Assembly: GCA_002007465.1 (NCBI GenBank)
Contig: LNAC01000065.1
Location: 3,405,623 to 3,469,622 of the forward strand
DNA: 64,000 bases
Reading direction: 5' to 3'
DNA from: Ailurus styani
Lineage: Eukaryota; Chordata; Mammalia; Carnivora; Ailuridae
Shown here: positions 1-11,400 of the stretch, one piece after another
Layout: each line of letters opens with the position of its first letter
Position numbering within the stretch: position 1 is the first letter of the stretch
The notes under the pieces: model-generated
Told to the model about the DNA's origin: nothing
What the model saw: only the letters and a program-made list of their open reading frames with translations
Database searches by the model: none
Made by a program: the position numbers and the translations under genes

Positions 1-1094
1 AAAAAAAATTCAATGAATTTAACTTTGAACGACTGAAGAATCATGGGGAAAAAGCCATGAATTCTCTCTGTTACTTTTCCGTAGTTCAGGAGTTCCACAA
101 TGTTCAGCTATCTTGAACTTGACTTTGACTGGATTTTTTTTTCCCCTTGTTCTTCTGGGGGAGGGGCCTGTTGCTGTGATTCTCAAGTGTCTCAGCCTGA
201 GGCAGATTCCCACCGCCCTCGCCAGGCGCCAGGCTAAGTAATCAGCTCGGGTTCGCTCTCGGGAGCTTTTGTTCCCTGAACACTTTCCGTACCTCGTTGG
301 AGGACGGGACTGAAAATGGCGGCTCCCAGTCTCCGACCCGGAGGAGCCGAGAGCCTGGGGCCTCAGTCCTCAGCGCACCTCAGAGAAAAGCAGTCCCTCC
401 TGTCTCCTGGTCTCCGGCCGCTCTCCGAGCTCACCCGGCCTGTGACCGAGTGTCTCTTTCTCTGGCGCGGCCCCGTTTAGAATCTCCGAACCCGGCAGAT
501 TCCTGCAGCCGCTCCCGCACCGCTGCTCCCGGAGGAGGAAGGTGAGTCTCTCCGGGTCTGCCGCCCGTGGGGTCCCTGCTCACAGATCAGTGGCCCGGCT
601 GCGCTTCAGATCACAGCCCAAGGTAACCCCGAGCTGAGAGACACCTCAGCTCAGCTCCATCTCTCCCGTCGGCTTCTCTCTGAGACCTGGGAGCTCGGTT
701 GCACTCAGACACCCCTGGTCTTTTTGTGTCCCCGTGGGTCCTGAGACCACACTGTCCCTGCAGGGGCTTCACCCCCCGCTTGGTCTCTGGGGCAACGTCC
801 CTCCGTGGAGCCGACTTCTAACAGTTCCGAGTCTGTGCTCCGCTGCTCGCTCCCTTGCCGGCAGCCGGCCCCTCCCCCCGGGTCTGTCTTCCCGTCACCT
901 CGGATTCACTTCTCCGCACGTCCTACCTTCCAGAAGGCGGTCAATTTTCTGTTCCTAGAATTGCTGCTCTTCTTCTCTTCAGTCTCCGGTGGAATTTGTG
1001 GGTGTTTAGAATAGTTTGATAGCGACCTGGGTGAATTCCTGGGACCTGATGATAATCGGCCTACTCCTCCTCCACCATCTTGCCACTCCCTCCC
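1..1094 (-). mobile_element. LINE-1 5'UTR/internal promoter (left edge of a possibly full-length L1)
   Basis: Read on the minus strand, the element begins near 1094 with a GGGAGGGAGTGGCAAGATGG-like start. This is the usual carnivore L1 5' end and contains a CAAGATGG YY1-type site (1070-1080), which in other L1s sets the transcription start. The body (about 200-1000) is GC- and CpG-rich, as expected for the L1 internal RNA polymerase II promoter. It passes into an AT-rich stretch near 1-60, where the 5'UTR of carnivore L1 approaches ORF1. ORF1 and ORF2 would lie left of the window. Because the 5' end is present, this copy was not 5'-truncated at insertion. The open frames here, including one starting at 297 on the plus strand, are low-complexity readings of the CpG island and are not called as genes. 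I found no TSD because the 3' end is outside the window. Confidence 0.85.
1070..1080 (-). promoter_or_regulatory. YY1-type site at the L1 5' end
   Basis: The plus strand reads CCACCATCTTG, so the minus strand reads CAAGATGGTGG. A YY1 site of this kind within the first ~30 bp is known to direct the start position of L1 transcription in primates. Its equivalent role here is inferred from position. Confidence 0.55.
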
Positions 1095-2318
1095 TTCTTT
1101 TTCTCTTCTAACCGTTCACCTTACTTTTCTGTTATTATGTCCCTCTAGCCCCTTCCATCCCGTGGGCTTCAGGTGAAAAGACCTTTTCCCAGCTTTGAGA
1201 GATGAGTGTCGTTGAGTAAGATACGCCCTCTCCTTTTCTAGTGATTGCTTCAGAAATGGGCATGTGAGGTGACAGCTTGCACCAGTGAGATGTGAGGAAA
1301 GATTTGATGAGGGTTTCCTGGAAAGAAATTTCCTTGCTGTTAAAAATGAGCCAATCAAAAGGGATAGTCTCTCTTTCTCTGGTCATATCATGGAGATGCA
1401 GATAAAATGCTCAGAACTGCCACAGCTCTTTTTCCATCATGCAGGAGCTAATCTAAGGTTGAAATTAATTCACAGTGGAGGACTCAGTGGAGGGAATTAT
1501 GGAGAAAAAGACTGGAGCTATTGGCTTGTTTCAAATATACTACATCTTCTGTGGAATTCTAGGTATAGGAGGCAATACACACCTTTATCTGAACTAGCTT
1601 TAATTAGATTTTTATTTGCAGCTGAAAGCATTCTAGCTAATATCAGCCAACTAATGTACTATTAAAAATGGCTATTTCTGATAGTTGGCTTTTATTAACA
1701 CGTGCATGAAAAGGTTAACAAAGATATGGTAAGACCTTTAGATCATGGCACAGGACAAAGAAAATCAGTAATTTGATACCATGGGAAAGAATACTAAAAA
1801 GGCAGTTGACTTGCCTGTCTGAAGCTACCACCACTCATTTTTTTGAATGATTAAGCTGTTACCTTAATGTCTTTTCAATTCACTTTTTTTTTTGACAGTT
1901 CTGTGAATTGTTATGTGATCTCATACTTATCTGGGTTAGAGACTTAGCAGAAACACCATGAATAACTATGAAAGAGAGTTGGAATAGACTCAGTGGGACT
2001 TAATCATATTGTGGATAATGGGAGCTGAGTAATATTGACAGTTATAACAAAGATGATGGCAGGGAATTTTTTTTAAGTGGGTTTAATGCAATGTTGAATC
2101 TAGATGCAATAGCATTTTAAGACTAGGTTTGATAACAGGTAAATTTTTAAAAGGTTGGAATGTGTTATCAAACTGTGGAGATAGACTCACACTGATATTT
2201 TCCATGATATGAAAGCAGTCTGCCTTGAGTTTTCAACATAGAAGTAATTCCCAACATAGCAGAGGAAAATACACATTGCCTAGATATCCTGAATTGACTC
2301 TCATATACTTTGAATTTT
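1095..2318. other. Mostly unrecognised sequence; possible old LTR remnant at about 1230-1655
   Basis: No gene is seen. The segment ending near 1655 (a Gln/Ala/Glu-coding-like stretch TTTGCAGCTGAAAGCATTCTA followed by CTAAT) resembles the 3' end of old MaLR-type LTRs read on the plus strand, which would explain the 126-codon open frame at 1285-1665. The match is partial and the family is uncertain. From 1660 to 2318 I see only AT-rich sequence without recognised features. Confidence 0.3.
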
Positions 2319-2334
2319 ACTTGTCAACTTTCTT

Positions 2335-2479
2335 TTTTTTTATTACATATAATATACTATTTGCCCCAGGGGTACAGGTTTGTGGATCATTAGGCTTACA
2401 CCTTTCACAGCACTCACCATAGCACAAACTCTCCCCACTGTCCATAACCCAGCCACTCTATCCCTACCCTCCCACCCCC
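2335..2479 (-). mobile_element. 5'-truncated L1, 3'UTR only
   Basis: A 145-bp insertion of the carnivore L1 3' end. The plus strand has TTTGCCCCAGGGGTACAGGT, the reverse complement of the 3'UTR text in the young L1 at 43593-44271. A T-run at 2331-2340 is the poly(A) of the minus-strand element. It is flanked by a perfect 16-bp TSD, ACTTGTCAACTTTCTT, at 2319-2334 and 2480-2495. Confidence 0.85.
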
Positions 2480-2495
2480 ACTTGTCAACTTTCTT

Positions 2496-3773
2496 AATGA
2501 GAATGGAATTAGAATGTCATTGATGTAGAATATACATTATAGGTTATTCATGGTGAAAGTAAATGTGTATTTGTTGAATGAATGAATGAATGAATGTAAG
2601 TTATTTTCACTTTCATTTCAATGACCAATTAAGCTATTGGCTTGCATAAGGAGTTCTACACCATTAAGATGCTAGATTCTATAAACTACTCATGAAACTC
2701 TTCACCTTATTTTATTGTCAGATTTCATGTACACACTGGGTCCGGGTTCATCTTTCCAGACACCTACAGAGTATTTTCACATGCATGTCCCACTGTCAGC
2801 TCAAACTCAGATATTTAAATCAAGCCTCCCTCTGATCTGAAACTTTTCCCCATCATCCACTCTCTTTTCATTTGGGGGCATACCTTTCTCCTGGTTGCTA
2901 AGGAATGGAGCAGTCACTTTCTTCCTCTCCATTATCTCTCTTATTTAATCAGCCATGGAGTCCTGTTTACTCTTCTTTACAGTGTCTCTTGCTTCTTAGT
3001 TCCATGGCTACAGAACCTCAACTGATTCATTGTTGTTATAGACATGTCACTCCTTTCCCAGGTTTATTTACCCCCAGTTCAAACCACACCACACAATTTG
3101 CCAGATTTTTCTGTCTAAAACATTGCTTTCATTGTGGCTTTTTTTGCCTTGAGAACTCACAGTAACTGTATATTGCCTGATGTTTCAAATCCAATTGAAC
3201 TTGACTGTCATTCCAGGTCTTTTTCCATTGGTCTAATAGTGCTTATAAAAATTGTCTTTTAGATCTCCTCAGACTATACTTTCTGCTATAGATTGGTTTC
3301 TGGCTGTCCTAGGTACATTTCCCAATGCCACACTTTTGCTTAGATTGTCTCTGCCAGAGATATCCATTTTCAAGTCCTCCTCCAACACAGTCCCTTCCCT
3401 TGTTTTCTTACCTTCACCTCAACTCTCAATCCAAGTATCTATGCCATGCTTTCTTCCAGGTTCAGCTAAATCCTTTCACTGTATGGGTTTTTCACTATCT
3501 TATGTCACAGTTAATCCTTTCTAAAGGAGAATTGCCCCAGGATAAATTGCTTTAAGTTGTATAAAGTTAAGCAACTGGATGTCAGTATTACACAGCTTTG
3601 AAGGGAATGAGCTTTTGGTTACATTTCAGACTGAACCCAAACAGAGAGTAGCACTGGGATCATGATCCTGGTCATAATGTAGCCTGGCGGTTATCTGCTA
3701 ACTGTGGTCTTCCTTGTCATGGCTTCTGCAGTAGGAATTTTGCTAATGGAAAATGATAATTAAATGTTGACTT
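2496..3773. other. No gene; weak L2-like segments and a (GAAT)n tract
   Basis: About 2574-2597 is a short (GAAT)n microsatellite. Between about 2850 and 3540 the plus strand has the C/T-rich, Leu/Pro/Ser-coding-like texture typical of degraded LINE-2 3' sequence, most visibly at 3290-3530. The assignment is weak. Nothing else is recognised. Confidence 0.35.
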
Positions 3774-3978
3774 AAAAAATTCTTTCTTTTTTTTTTCCCT
3801 AGTGGTATTTCCTTTTTTCTTTTTCTTTTTGCTTTTTTTAGTTTCTATTTTAATCACCCAGTGCTCATCACAAGTGCACTCCTTAATCCCCATCACTTAT
3901 TTCACTAATCACTCTCTAGCTGTCCATGCTGTTGCAAATGGTATGATTTCGTTCTTCTTTATGGCTGAATAATATTCA

Positions 3979-4022
3979 GTATATATATATGTGTGTGTGT
4001 GTGTGTGTTTATACACACACAC
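3979..4022. repeat. (TA)n(TG)n-TTTA-(CA)n microsatellite
   Basis: TA repeats pass into TG repeats, then a short spacer and CA repeats, all inside the L1 3'UTR. The TG and CA arms are self-complementary and could form a hairpin. Confidence 0.8.
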
Positions 4023-4394
4023 AGTGTAATACACACTATACACACACCACATCTTTACCCATTCATCTATCAATGGACACTTAAGTTGCTTCCCTAATTT
4101 GGCTATTGTAAATCATGCTGCTATAAACACAGGGATGCATGTATCCTTTCAAATTAGTGTTTTTGTAATCTTGAGTAAACACCCAGTAGGGGGATTGCTA
4201 GATTGTAGGGTAGTTTCTTTTAACTTTTTGAGGAACCTGGATACTGTTTGCCATAGTGGCGGCATCAGTTTGCATTCCCACCAAGAGTGCCAGAAGGTTC
4301 CTTTTTTCTCCACATCCTCACCAGCATGATTGGTTCTTGTGTAATTGATTTCAGCCATTCTGACAGGTGTGAGACGATATCTCATTGTAGTTTT

Positions 4395-4592
4395 TTTTTT
4401 TAAGATTTTATTTATTTATTTGACACAGAGAGGGAGAGAGATCACAAGTAGGCAGAGAGGCAGGCAGAGAGAGAGGAGGAAGCAGGCTCCCCGCTGAGCA
4501 GACAGCTCGATGCGGGGCTCCATCCCAGGACCCTGAGATCATGACCTGAGCCGAAGACAGAGGCTTTAACCCACAGAGCCACCCAGGCACCC
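4395..4592 (-). mobile_element. CAN-SINE (tRNA-Lys type)
   Basis: Complete SINE with an A-box-like TGGCTC-GTGGG head, a B-box region, a CT-rich middle and an AATAAA-rich tail, read on the minus strand. TSD CTCATTGTAGTTTT at 4381-4394 and 4593-4606. Inserted in the L1 at 3789-7030 and therefore younger than it. Confidence 0.92.
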
Positions 4593-5280
4593 CTCATTGT
4601 AGTTTTGATCTGTATTTCCCAGATAGATGATGTTGAACATCTTTTCATGTGTCTGTTGGCCACCTGTATGTTTCTTTGGAGAAATGTCTCTTTGTGGCTT
4701 CTGCCCAATTTTAATTGGATTATTTGTTTTGGGGGTGTTGAGTTGTATAAGTTCTTTATATATTCTGGATACTAGTCTTTTATTAGATATGTCATTTGCA
4801 GCTTTTTCCCCCATTCCTTAGGTTGCCTTTTAGTTTTGTTGATTGTTTCCTTCACTGTACGGCAGCTTTTAATTTTGATGTAGTCCCAATAGTTTATTTT
4901 TGCTTTTGTTTCCCTTGTCTCAGGGGACCTATCTAGAAAAAAATAGCTACAGCCTATGTCAGAAATTACTGCCCGTGCTCTTTTCTAGGATTTTTATGGT
5001 TTTACATCTTATATTTAGGTCTTTAATCCATTTTTAATTTGTTTGTGTGTGTGTATTGTAAGAAAGTGGTTCAGTTTCATCCTTCTGCATATTGCTGTCC
5101 AGTTTTCCCAACACCATTTGTTGAAGAGAGTTTTTTCACATTGGGTATTCTTTCCTGCTTTGTCAAAGATTAATTGGCCATAAAGTTGTGGGCTTATTTC
5201 TGGGTTTTCTATGCTGTCCTATTGATCTATGGTGTCTGTTTTTGTGCCAATGCCATACTGTTTTAGATGACTACAGCTTT

Positions 5281-5472
5281 TTTTTTTTAAAGATTTTATT
5301 TATTTATTTGACAGATAGAGATCACAAGTAGACAGAGAGGCAGGCAGAGAGAGAGGAGGAAGCAGGCTCCCCACTGAGCAGAGAGCCCGATGCGGGCCTC
5401 GACCCCAGGACCCTGGGATCATGACCTGAGCCGAAGGCAGAGGCTTTAACCCACTGAGCCACCCAGGCCCCC
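5281..5472 (-). mobile_element. CAN-SINE
   Basis: Complete copy, minus strand, with the GGTTAAAGCCTCTGC-type head. TSD TACAGCTTT at 5272-5280 and 5474-5482. It is the second SINE inside the same L1. Confidence 0.92.
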
Positions 5473-5710
5473 ATACAGCTTTGTAATATAACTTTAAAAG
5501 TCCAGAACTGTGATGCCTCTAGTTTTGTTTTTCTTTCTTAAGATTGCTTTGGTTATTCAGGGTCTTTTGTGGTTCCCTACAAAATTTAGGATTCTTTGTT
5601 CTAGTTCTGTGAAAACTGTTGTTGGTATTTTGATAAGGATTGCATTAAGTTTATAGATTGCTTTAGGTAGTATAGACATTTTTTTTTTCAATTAATCCCT
5701 GAGAGTGCCA

Positions 5711-5716
5711 TTTATT
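5711..5716 (-). terminator. Polyadenylation signal AATAAA of the retrocopied RNA
   Basis: TTTATT on the plus strand. It lies about 22 nt before the poly(A) junction of the retrocopy at 5683-6623, the usual distance for a used signal. Confidence 0.7.
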
Positions 5717-5932
5717 ACAGTAGCTACACCGACATCACATCCAATAGCCCTTCTGAGCAATTTTTTGAGCCAGGTCTACCCAATCCAATCTGTAATCATT
5801 CCAAATCGCTCAACTCAATATCTATTTCACTGTTCTTCAGTGAAACCCCAGCCCTATCTTGTTGAACTCACTCCTTCATGACAACTGGATATCATCATGA
5901 TGTGAGCAACCCTTTAGACTTACAGGCATACC

Positions 5933-6623
5933 TCAGAGACATTTCAGGTTCAGTTCCAGATCACCACAACAAAGTGAGTCAAATGGATTTTTGGTTTCCC
6001 AGTGCACATAAAAGTTACATTTACATTATACTGTAGTCTATTAAATGTGCAATAGCAGTATGTCTAAAAAAACAATGTACATACCTTAATTTTAAAATAC
6101 TTTATTACCAAATAATGCTAGCCATCATCTGAGCTTTCAGGAAGTCATAATCTTTTTTGCTGGTGGAGGATCTTGCCTCCATGTTGATGATGACTGATCA
6201 GGGTAGTGGTTTGCTGAAGGATGGGGTGGCTGTGGCAATTTCTTAAAACAAGACAACAATGAAATTTGCCACATCACTGGACTCTTCCTTTCTTGAACAA
6301 TTTCTGTCACATTCGATGCTGTTTGATAGCATTTTACCCACAGTAGAACTTCTTTAAAAATCGGGGTCGGTCCTTTCAAACCCTGCTGTTGCTTTATCAA
6401 TTACGTTTATGTAATATTCTAAATCCTATGTAGTCATTTCAACAGTCTTCATGGCATCTTTGCCAGGGATAGATTCTTTCTCAAGAAACCACTTTCTTTG
6501 CTCATCCCCAAGAAGGAACTCCTCACCCATTCAGGCTTTACCATGGCACTGCAACAGTTCAGTCCCATCTTCAGGCTCCACTTCCAAGTCTAGTTCTCTT
6601 GTTTTTTCGATGACATCCACAAT
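5933..6623 (-). mobile_element. Tigger1 (TcMar-Tigger) 3' portion, carried within the retrocopy
   Basis: The terminal sequence CAGGCATACCTC at 5933-5944, preceded by TA, is the Tigger1 end. The following ~690 bp, read on the minus strand, is the C-terminal part of the pogo-like transposase gene. The longest open remnant is 87 codons (6137-6400). It did not arrive here by transposition, because the TSD belongs to the larger retrocopy. The frame is disrupted upstream and no activity is expected. Confidence 0.8.
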
Positions 6624-7045
6624 GGTAGTATAGACATTTTAACAATATTTGTCCTTCCAATCCATGAGCATGGAATATCTTTCCATATCTTTGTGTCATC
6701 TTCAGTTTCTTTCATCAATGTTTTATAGTTTTTAGAGTACAGGTCTTTACCTATTTGGTTAGGTTTATTCCTAGGTATCTTATTATTTCTCATGCAATAG
6801 TATATGGGACTGTTTTATTCTCTTTCTGCTACTTCATTATTGGTGTATAGAAATGTAAATTGGTAGCCTGTGACTTTACTGAAATTATTTATCACTTCTA
6901 GCAGTTTTTTTGTGGAATCTTCTGGGTTTTCTTTGTATAGTATCATGTCATCTGCAAAAAGTGAAAGTTTCACTTCTTCCTTACCAATCCAGATGCTTTT
7001 TATTTCTTTTTGTGTCTGTTGTGGCTAGGAAAAAAATTCTTTCTT

Positions 7046-7560
7046 ATGCTTAAGTGCACTGTAGTTGTAATATCTACCCCATGGTTAGAGAATCTTTTAA
7101 AATAATTTACAGTATTTATAAAAAGACTGCAATATCTGGGTTCTATCACAATACATGTAAAAGGCAGAATAAAAACTTGTAGGTAATCATATCTTGAGTA
7201 TATAGAAATATATCTACTCTTCAAAAAGACTAAAATATTAAAATTAACAGTGGTCATTTTGCATTGATGGTATTGAGCAACTTGCTTCTTTTAAAATATA
7301 TATTTTTAACATGTATTTTAGAGGAGTAGAATAAGATATACTCCTATGGGTTCTGTATAAGTTACTGAATTAAAGCCTAGAAAGCTGCTGCTGTTTTGAA
7401 AAGCATTAAAGAATATGACTAAATTGAAATAAAAAATTATTTATTAGAACTTATGGGACAGGAAGATAGTTAAATAAAATATAGAGACTCTCTTGCTTTG
7501 AATATCTAAAGTTCAGAAAGGATGTAACAGAAGCAACTTAAAAAAATAACTTTTGTTTTA
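7046..7560. other. AT-rich sequence, nothing recognised
   Basis: No open frame with coding character and no clear repeat consensus. Confidence 0.5.
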
Positions 7561-8220
7561 CTTATAGTTGTTGTTATGATTTTAAAACATACCCAAAAGT
7601 ACAAAGAATACTATATGTATTTTATATATACATATATTATATATGTATAATAAACACCCATATACCTACTAATTGGATTTTTAAATTGATAAAACTTTTG
7701 CCATGTTTGTTTCATCTATTTTTTTCTAAAGTCTTTTAAAATAAAATATAGAATACATCATGACATTTTATTCCTAAATACTTCAGAGTGGAATTTTTAG
7801 GAAGTGAAGGAAGTTTCCCAAATACTTACGATTCTATTATTGCAAATAGAAGTATAATAATAATTACTATACAGTATCTGGTACTGAGCCCATATTCAAA
7901 TAGCCTGTCCTGTTCCCAACATGTCTTTTATAGCCAGTTGTTGAAACCAGGATCCTAACAGAGGGACATATAATGCTTTTTTTGTGATGTCTCTTATCTC
8001 TTTTTATCTACAACACCCGCTTTTTCCTCATTCCCTCCCTTACTTCCTTCCCTCTCCGTTATTTTAACTTGATGATGAGACTGGGCCACTTGTCTTGTAA
8101 AACAACATGCTTTTTGAATTTGTTTAATTGATTCCTGGTGGAGCTCCTTCCTCCAGGTCCCATTTTTTTATAAACCAGAAGTTCGATCTTTAGGAGAGAT
8201 TAGCTTTAGCTTGAACATTT
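7560..8220 (-). mobile_element. Old L1 3'UTR-like sequence (L1ME type)
   Basis: Phrases such as a 'cctgtcctgttcccaacatg' neighbourhood and the ATAAACCAGAAGTTCGATCT tail at about 8170-8190 resemble the 3'UTR of old L1M families on the minus strand. The copy is diverged and contains an AT-palindromic tract at 7610-7655. Boundaries are approximate. Confidence 0.5.
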
Positions 8221-8233
8221 GGGGCACAAATAT

Positions 8234-8443
8234 ATTTTTTTAAGATTTTATTTATTTATTTGATACAGAGAGAGCACAAGTGGGGGAAGGGGCAGAGGAA
8301 CAGGGAGGAGCCGACTCCCTGCTGAGCAGGGAGCCCAATGCAGGGCTGGATCCCAGGACCCTGACATCTTGACCTAAGCCAAGGGCAGAAACTTAACCCT
8401 GACATCATGACCTGAGCTGAAGGCAGAAGCTTAACCACCCAGT
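8234..8443 (-). mobile_element. CAN-SINE with an internal 38-bp duplication
   Basis: Minus-strand copy with TSD GGGGCACAA at 8221-8229 and 8444-8452. Just inside the head, a 38-bp block (8359-8396) is repeated in tandem (8397-8434) with about 5 mismatches. It covers the CCTGA-CAT-ATGACCT segment of the tRNA-related part. The duplication is part of this copy and not of the usual consensus. Confidence 0.85.
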
Positions 8444-11400
8444 GGGGCACAACTATTTTATGAATGAAGCCACCTAGCTCCTAACACATCCCAGTAGGAA
8501 GTGCTCCGTTTACGGCTGCCCATCCATCATTATGCCCAGACTGATTCCTGAGTCCAGAGGCCTCAACCAGATTTCTCCCCACAAAGCCACACTTCTCCCA
8601 TCCATTCTATAATCTCTGCAGTGATGCTTTAACACCACCGCATAGCTGAATTTTTAGATAGATCACTTAAAAAAGAATGAGTCCTCTGTATAATTTCATA
8701 TTTAAAGACATTTAATTTTAGAAATCCCTTGGAGTATGTGAAAAATGTCTGACTTTGAAATATGGCCCCCCCAAAATCAATGTCCTAGAATGATCAATAG
8801 AAACATGGTATTAGACCAAACAATTTAACAGGTTAATTTTTCTTCAAGTACAAGTTGAGTCCTTAAAACTTTCCTGTGCGTTGTGCTAAATAAAAATGCT
8901 GATATGTTTCATTCATGTTGCAGAACTGCTGACTTTTGCTGTCTAAATGTCCAGGGGCCTTCCCATTCCCTCTCTTGTGGGGCTCTCAGGACACAGAACA
9001 CAGTGTGCTTTTGTGTGCTTTCCTGTGCCTCTCAAAGCTTGCCTTCTGCCAATCAAAACTGACCGTTCCCTCTCTGCCAGCCTCTTTCATGGTTGCTGGA
9101 TTTTTGCCAGTTCCTAAACCTGGCAACAGAACTTATGCTGCAACAATTTATGTTTCTACCTTTCCCACTCACTTTAACTTCTGGGCAAAAATACAGCTGT
9201 TTGTTTCTTTGGGAGAGTTCTTAAAGATTCCTTTTGAACTTGAACTCGCACATGTACTCTATGAAAGGTGCTAACATTTATCCAATTTAAATAAAGATTG
9301 AAATGAATGCCTGTAACCAGAATCAACTGTGTGGATTTGCCATGGTTGCCCTTAGGCATCGTTTTCTTAATTAGAGGGATATGGACTAGACTTGATATTT
9401 TAGAAGCATTTCAGAATGGCATCTAGAATGTGGCCACCGACTTGCTCTTGAATTTTATACTATTTTTAGTGGCATTATCCTTGGAAGTTATGTGCTTAAA
9501 ATGAGTGGAGGAGTGGATTGATCACTTAATGTTTAATTTAGCAGATTTCAATCTCAGGATGCTTTGCCCTTAAGTTATTTTTGCATTCGCAAAAATAGGC
9601 TCTTTTACATATGGGTTGTTGAAAACAATGTAAAAGTTAGAAATACGAGAAAGGTAGACAAAGAAGTAGGCAAAAATAGAAACATTTATTTTTCACAGTT
9701 ATGAGTAATCTGCTTTCCTTTTTAGAAATGCCTTTGACTGGGAAGGATCATATAGTGTATGTTCTCCAAACTGTTATGTAAAATTTTATTTCTCCATGAG
9801 TTCTTAAGCTAGAAGCCAAAACAATGTTTTTTGGGGCCTAAGTGCATTGCTTGATCTTGCAAAGCCTATTTCATGGTCTGCTAGATTCTAATGGAGATGG
9901 TTGGTAATGAGAAAATATTTATTTATATAGAAAATAAATTTACAGCAGAGTGCAAAAATCATGTAAGCAAGCAGTACCAGCTTTAAAAAATTTATAGAGA
10001 AACTGTATGAATGTTTCTAGTTTCTCCAGGAAAAATACTTCACTCATACATATACGACAGATACCTCATGCACATACCCATAAACATATATACTTTCCTT
10101 TTACTCAAAGGTACATGTATATCTTGAGGTACCCTTGTGGGTGACAATTACTATCTAATCTAAACTTTAGGATTCTTACCATCCTAAGAACTATTCATCA
10201 GCTTGCTGCTTTCCTTGAAATCGATTGATAACAAATGTTGAATTTATTTGCTTAAAGCAACTTCTGTGCACCAGTTAAGTGATTTATATATTTCACTATC
10301 TAAGAACAGTAAAAGAAACTTCTATGTTGTCTTTTGCTGACCTTGATAGCCAATGTGTTAATAACATTTCAGACTGACGATTTGCAGCCGGCTTTTTGCC
10401 CAAAGCTCTGTAGTAAATTATTGCTGCATTGCAGATTACAATTTAATTCCTTAAAAAAAAAAAATGCCAGGATCCTCAGATCTTTGTTTGGGCTGCAGAA
10501 TCTAAAACCACACTCAGCCTGTGGCATCTTGGAAAAATCACCATTGTAGATGGAACTTAATGTGATTCATAAGTACGCTTTGTGCCAGAAAACATATACA
10601 GTGCGATACCTTGATTAGTGAAAACTCTGGGAAATAATCTCCTTCATAATGAAATTGGCAGTATTAAAACGGTGGGAAGTGAAGCTTTGTATGTGGTAAG
10701 GCTTGACAAACGGCATGGCTTCCCATTGTTCCATCTAACTACAGGCCGACGGGCTGCAAGGAGCAAAATCAGGAGACATTCAAATTATGTTTCACTCCTT
10801 TTTTCTTTACCTCCTTAAACCATGCCTTCTTGTTCTCTTTATTCTCAGTTTTGCCCAAAGAGGAAGCTTTAGTGACTCTCACTTCTCCCAGCCTGCCTAG
10901 ATGACTAAATACTTTTTGATGGGAACATTGCAAAACAGCCATCCGTGTCCTAAGTCTGGTGGGCAAAACAGTTCTATTTGCCCTTGCGGTGTTTTATTTT
11001 GTTGGTTTTTATGAGTTAATTACTGATGTTTGAAGATACAAATGTTTTACATAAAAATAGGGATCAGCATCTCTCTTGCACCAGCTTGTAGCTATCCAGA
11101 CTTTACCTTGACTACCCTCAGTTGAAGCTGGGTGACATCTGTCCACTGTTGACAACATGTGTCCTCTGCAGTTAGGTTTCCCCTTCCCACCTCCTCAACC
11201 ACTTCATCTGCTGGCCCTTGTGGGCATTCGTTTTGACTCTTGTGTTTAATGACAATTTTATCCTAAATAGCACTTATGGTTTATGAACTTAAGATTTTTA
11301 CCTATTCATTCAAATGTGAAGGGAAGGATTTGGTTTCCTCTTAAAAGAATCAGACCTTGGGAAGCAGGTATATAAGAGACTCAAGTCAGGAGGTCTGTAG

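Larger units (their letters stand above)
5683..6623 (-). pseudogene. Processed retrocopy of a transcript ending in Tigger1 plus host 3' sequence
   Basis: This 941-bp insertion interrupts L1 ORF2 and has a 17-bp TSD, GGTAGTATAGACATTTT, at 5666-5682 and 6624-6640. On the minus strand it ends in a short poly(A) (T-run from 5681). It carries an AATAAA signal at 5711-5716, about 22 nt upstream of the tail. These are the hallmarks of L1-mediated retroposition of a polyadenylated RNA. Transcript order is: part of a Tigger1 transposase region (6623 to 5933), whose C-terminus is still readable (KKLPQPP and RQDPPPAKK, about 6137-6250); the Tigger terminal repeat ending at 5933 next to a TA; then about 240 bp of non-Tigger sequence (5932-5689). 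The 5' end is truncated. The parent RNA is unknown. A host transcript exapting Tigger1, or read-through from a Tigger copy, are both possible. Confidence 0.8.
3789..7030 (-). mobile_element. 5'-truncated LINE-1 with nested insertions
   Basis: The element runs on the minus strand. The 3'UTR is at the left (3789-4100) and the ORF2 C-terminal region is at 4100-4380. The body continues to the reverse-transcriptase domain, where the FADD catalytic motif reads in reverse at about 6942-6958. The 5' truncation lies just beyond it. It is bounded by a 15-bp TSD, AAAAAATTCTTTCTT, at 3774-3788 and 7031-7045. Two CAN-SINEs (4395-4592, 5281-5472) and a processed retrocopy (5683-6623) sit inside. Removing them leaves about 1.9 kb of L1. 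The reading frame is broken, so this is a dead copy. Confidence 0.88.

Noticed and set aside
297..545. CpG-island open frame followed by a GT donor, resembling a first exon of a host gene
   Set aside because: The whole 1-1094 block reads as the L1 5'UTR on the minus strand, including its YY1-site start. The donor-like GTGAGT is incidental.
1285..1665. 126-codon open frame on the plus strand
   Set aside because: No recognisable domain. Its end looks like an old LTR and there is no promoter or splice context.
6137..6400. 87-codon minus-strand frame as an active transposase or domesticated gene at this site
   Set aside because: Only the C-terminal part of Tigger1 is present, in a 5'-truncated retrocopy without a promoter.
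8936..9274. 112-codon open frame
   Set aside because: No family resemblance or coding-type signals. Length is unremarkable for 64 kb of sequence.
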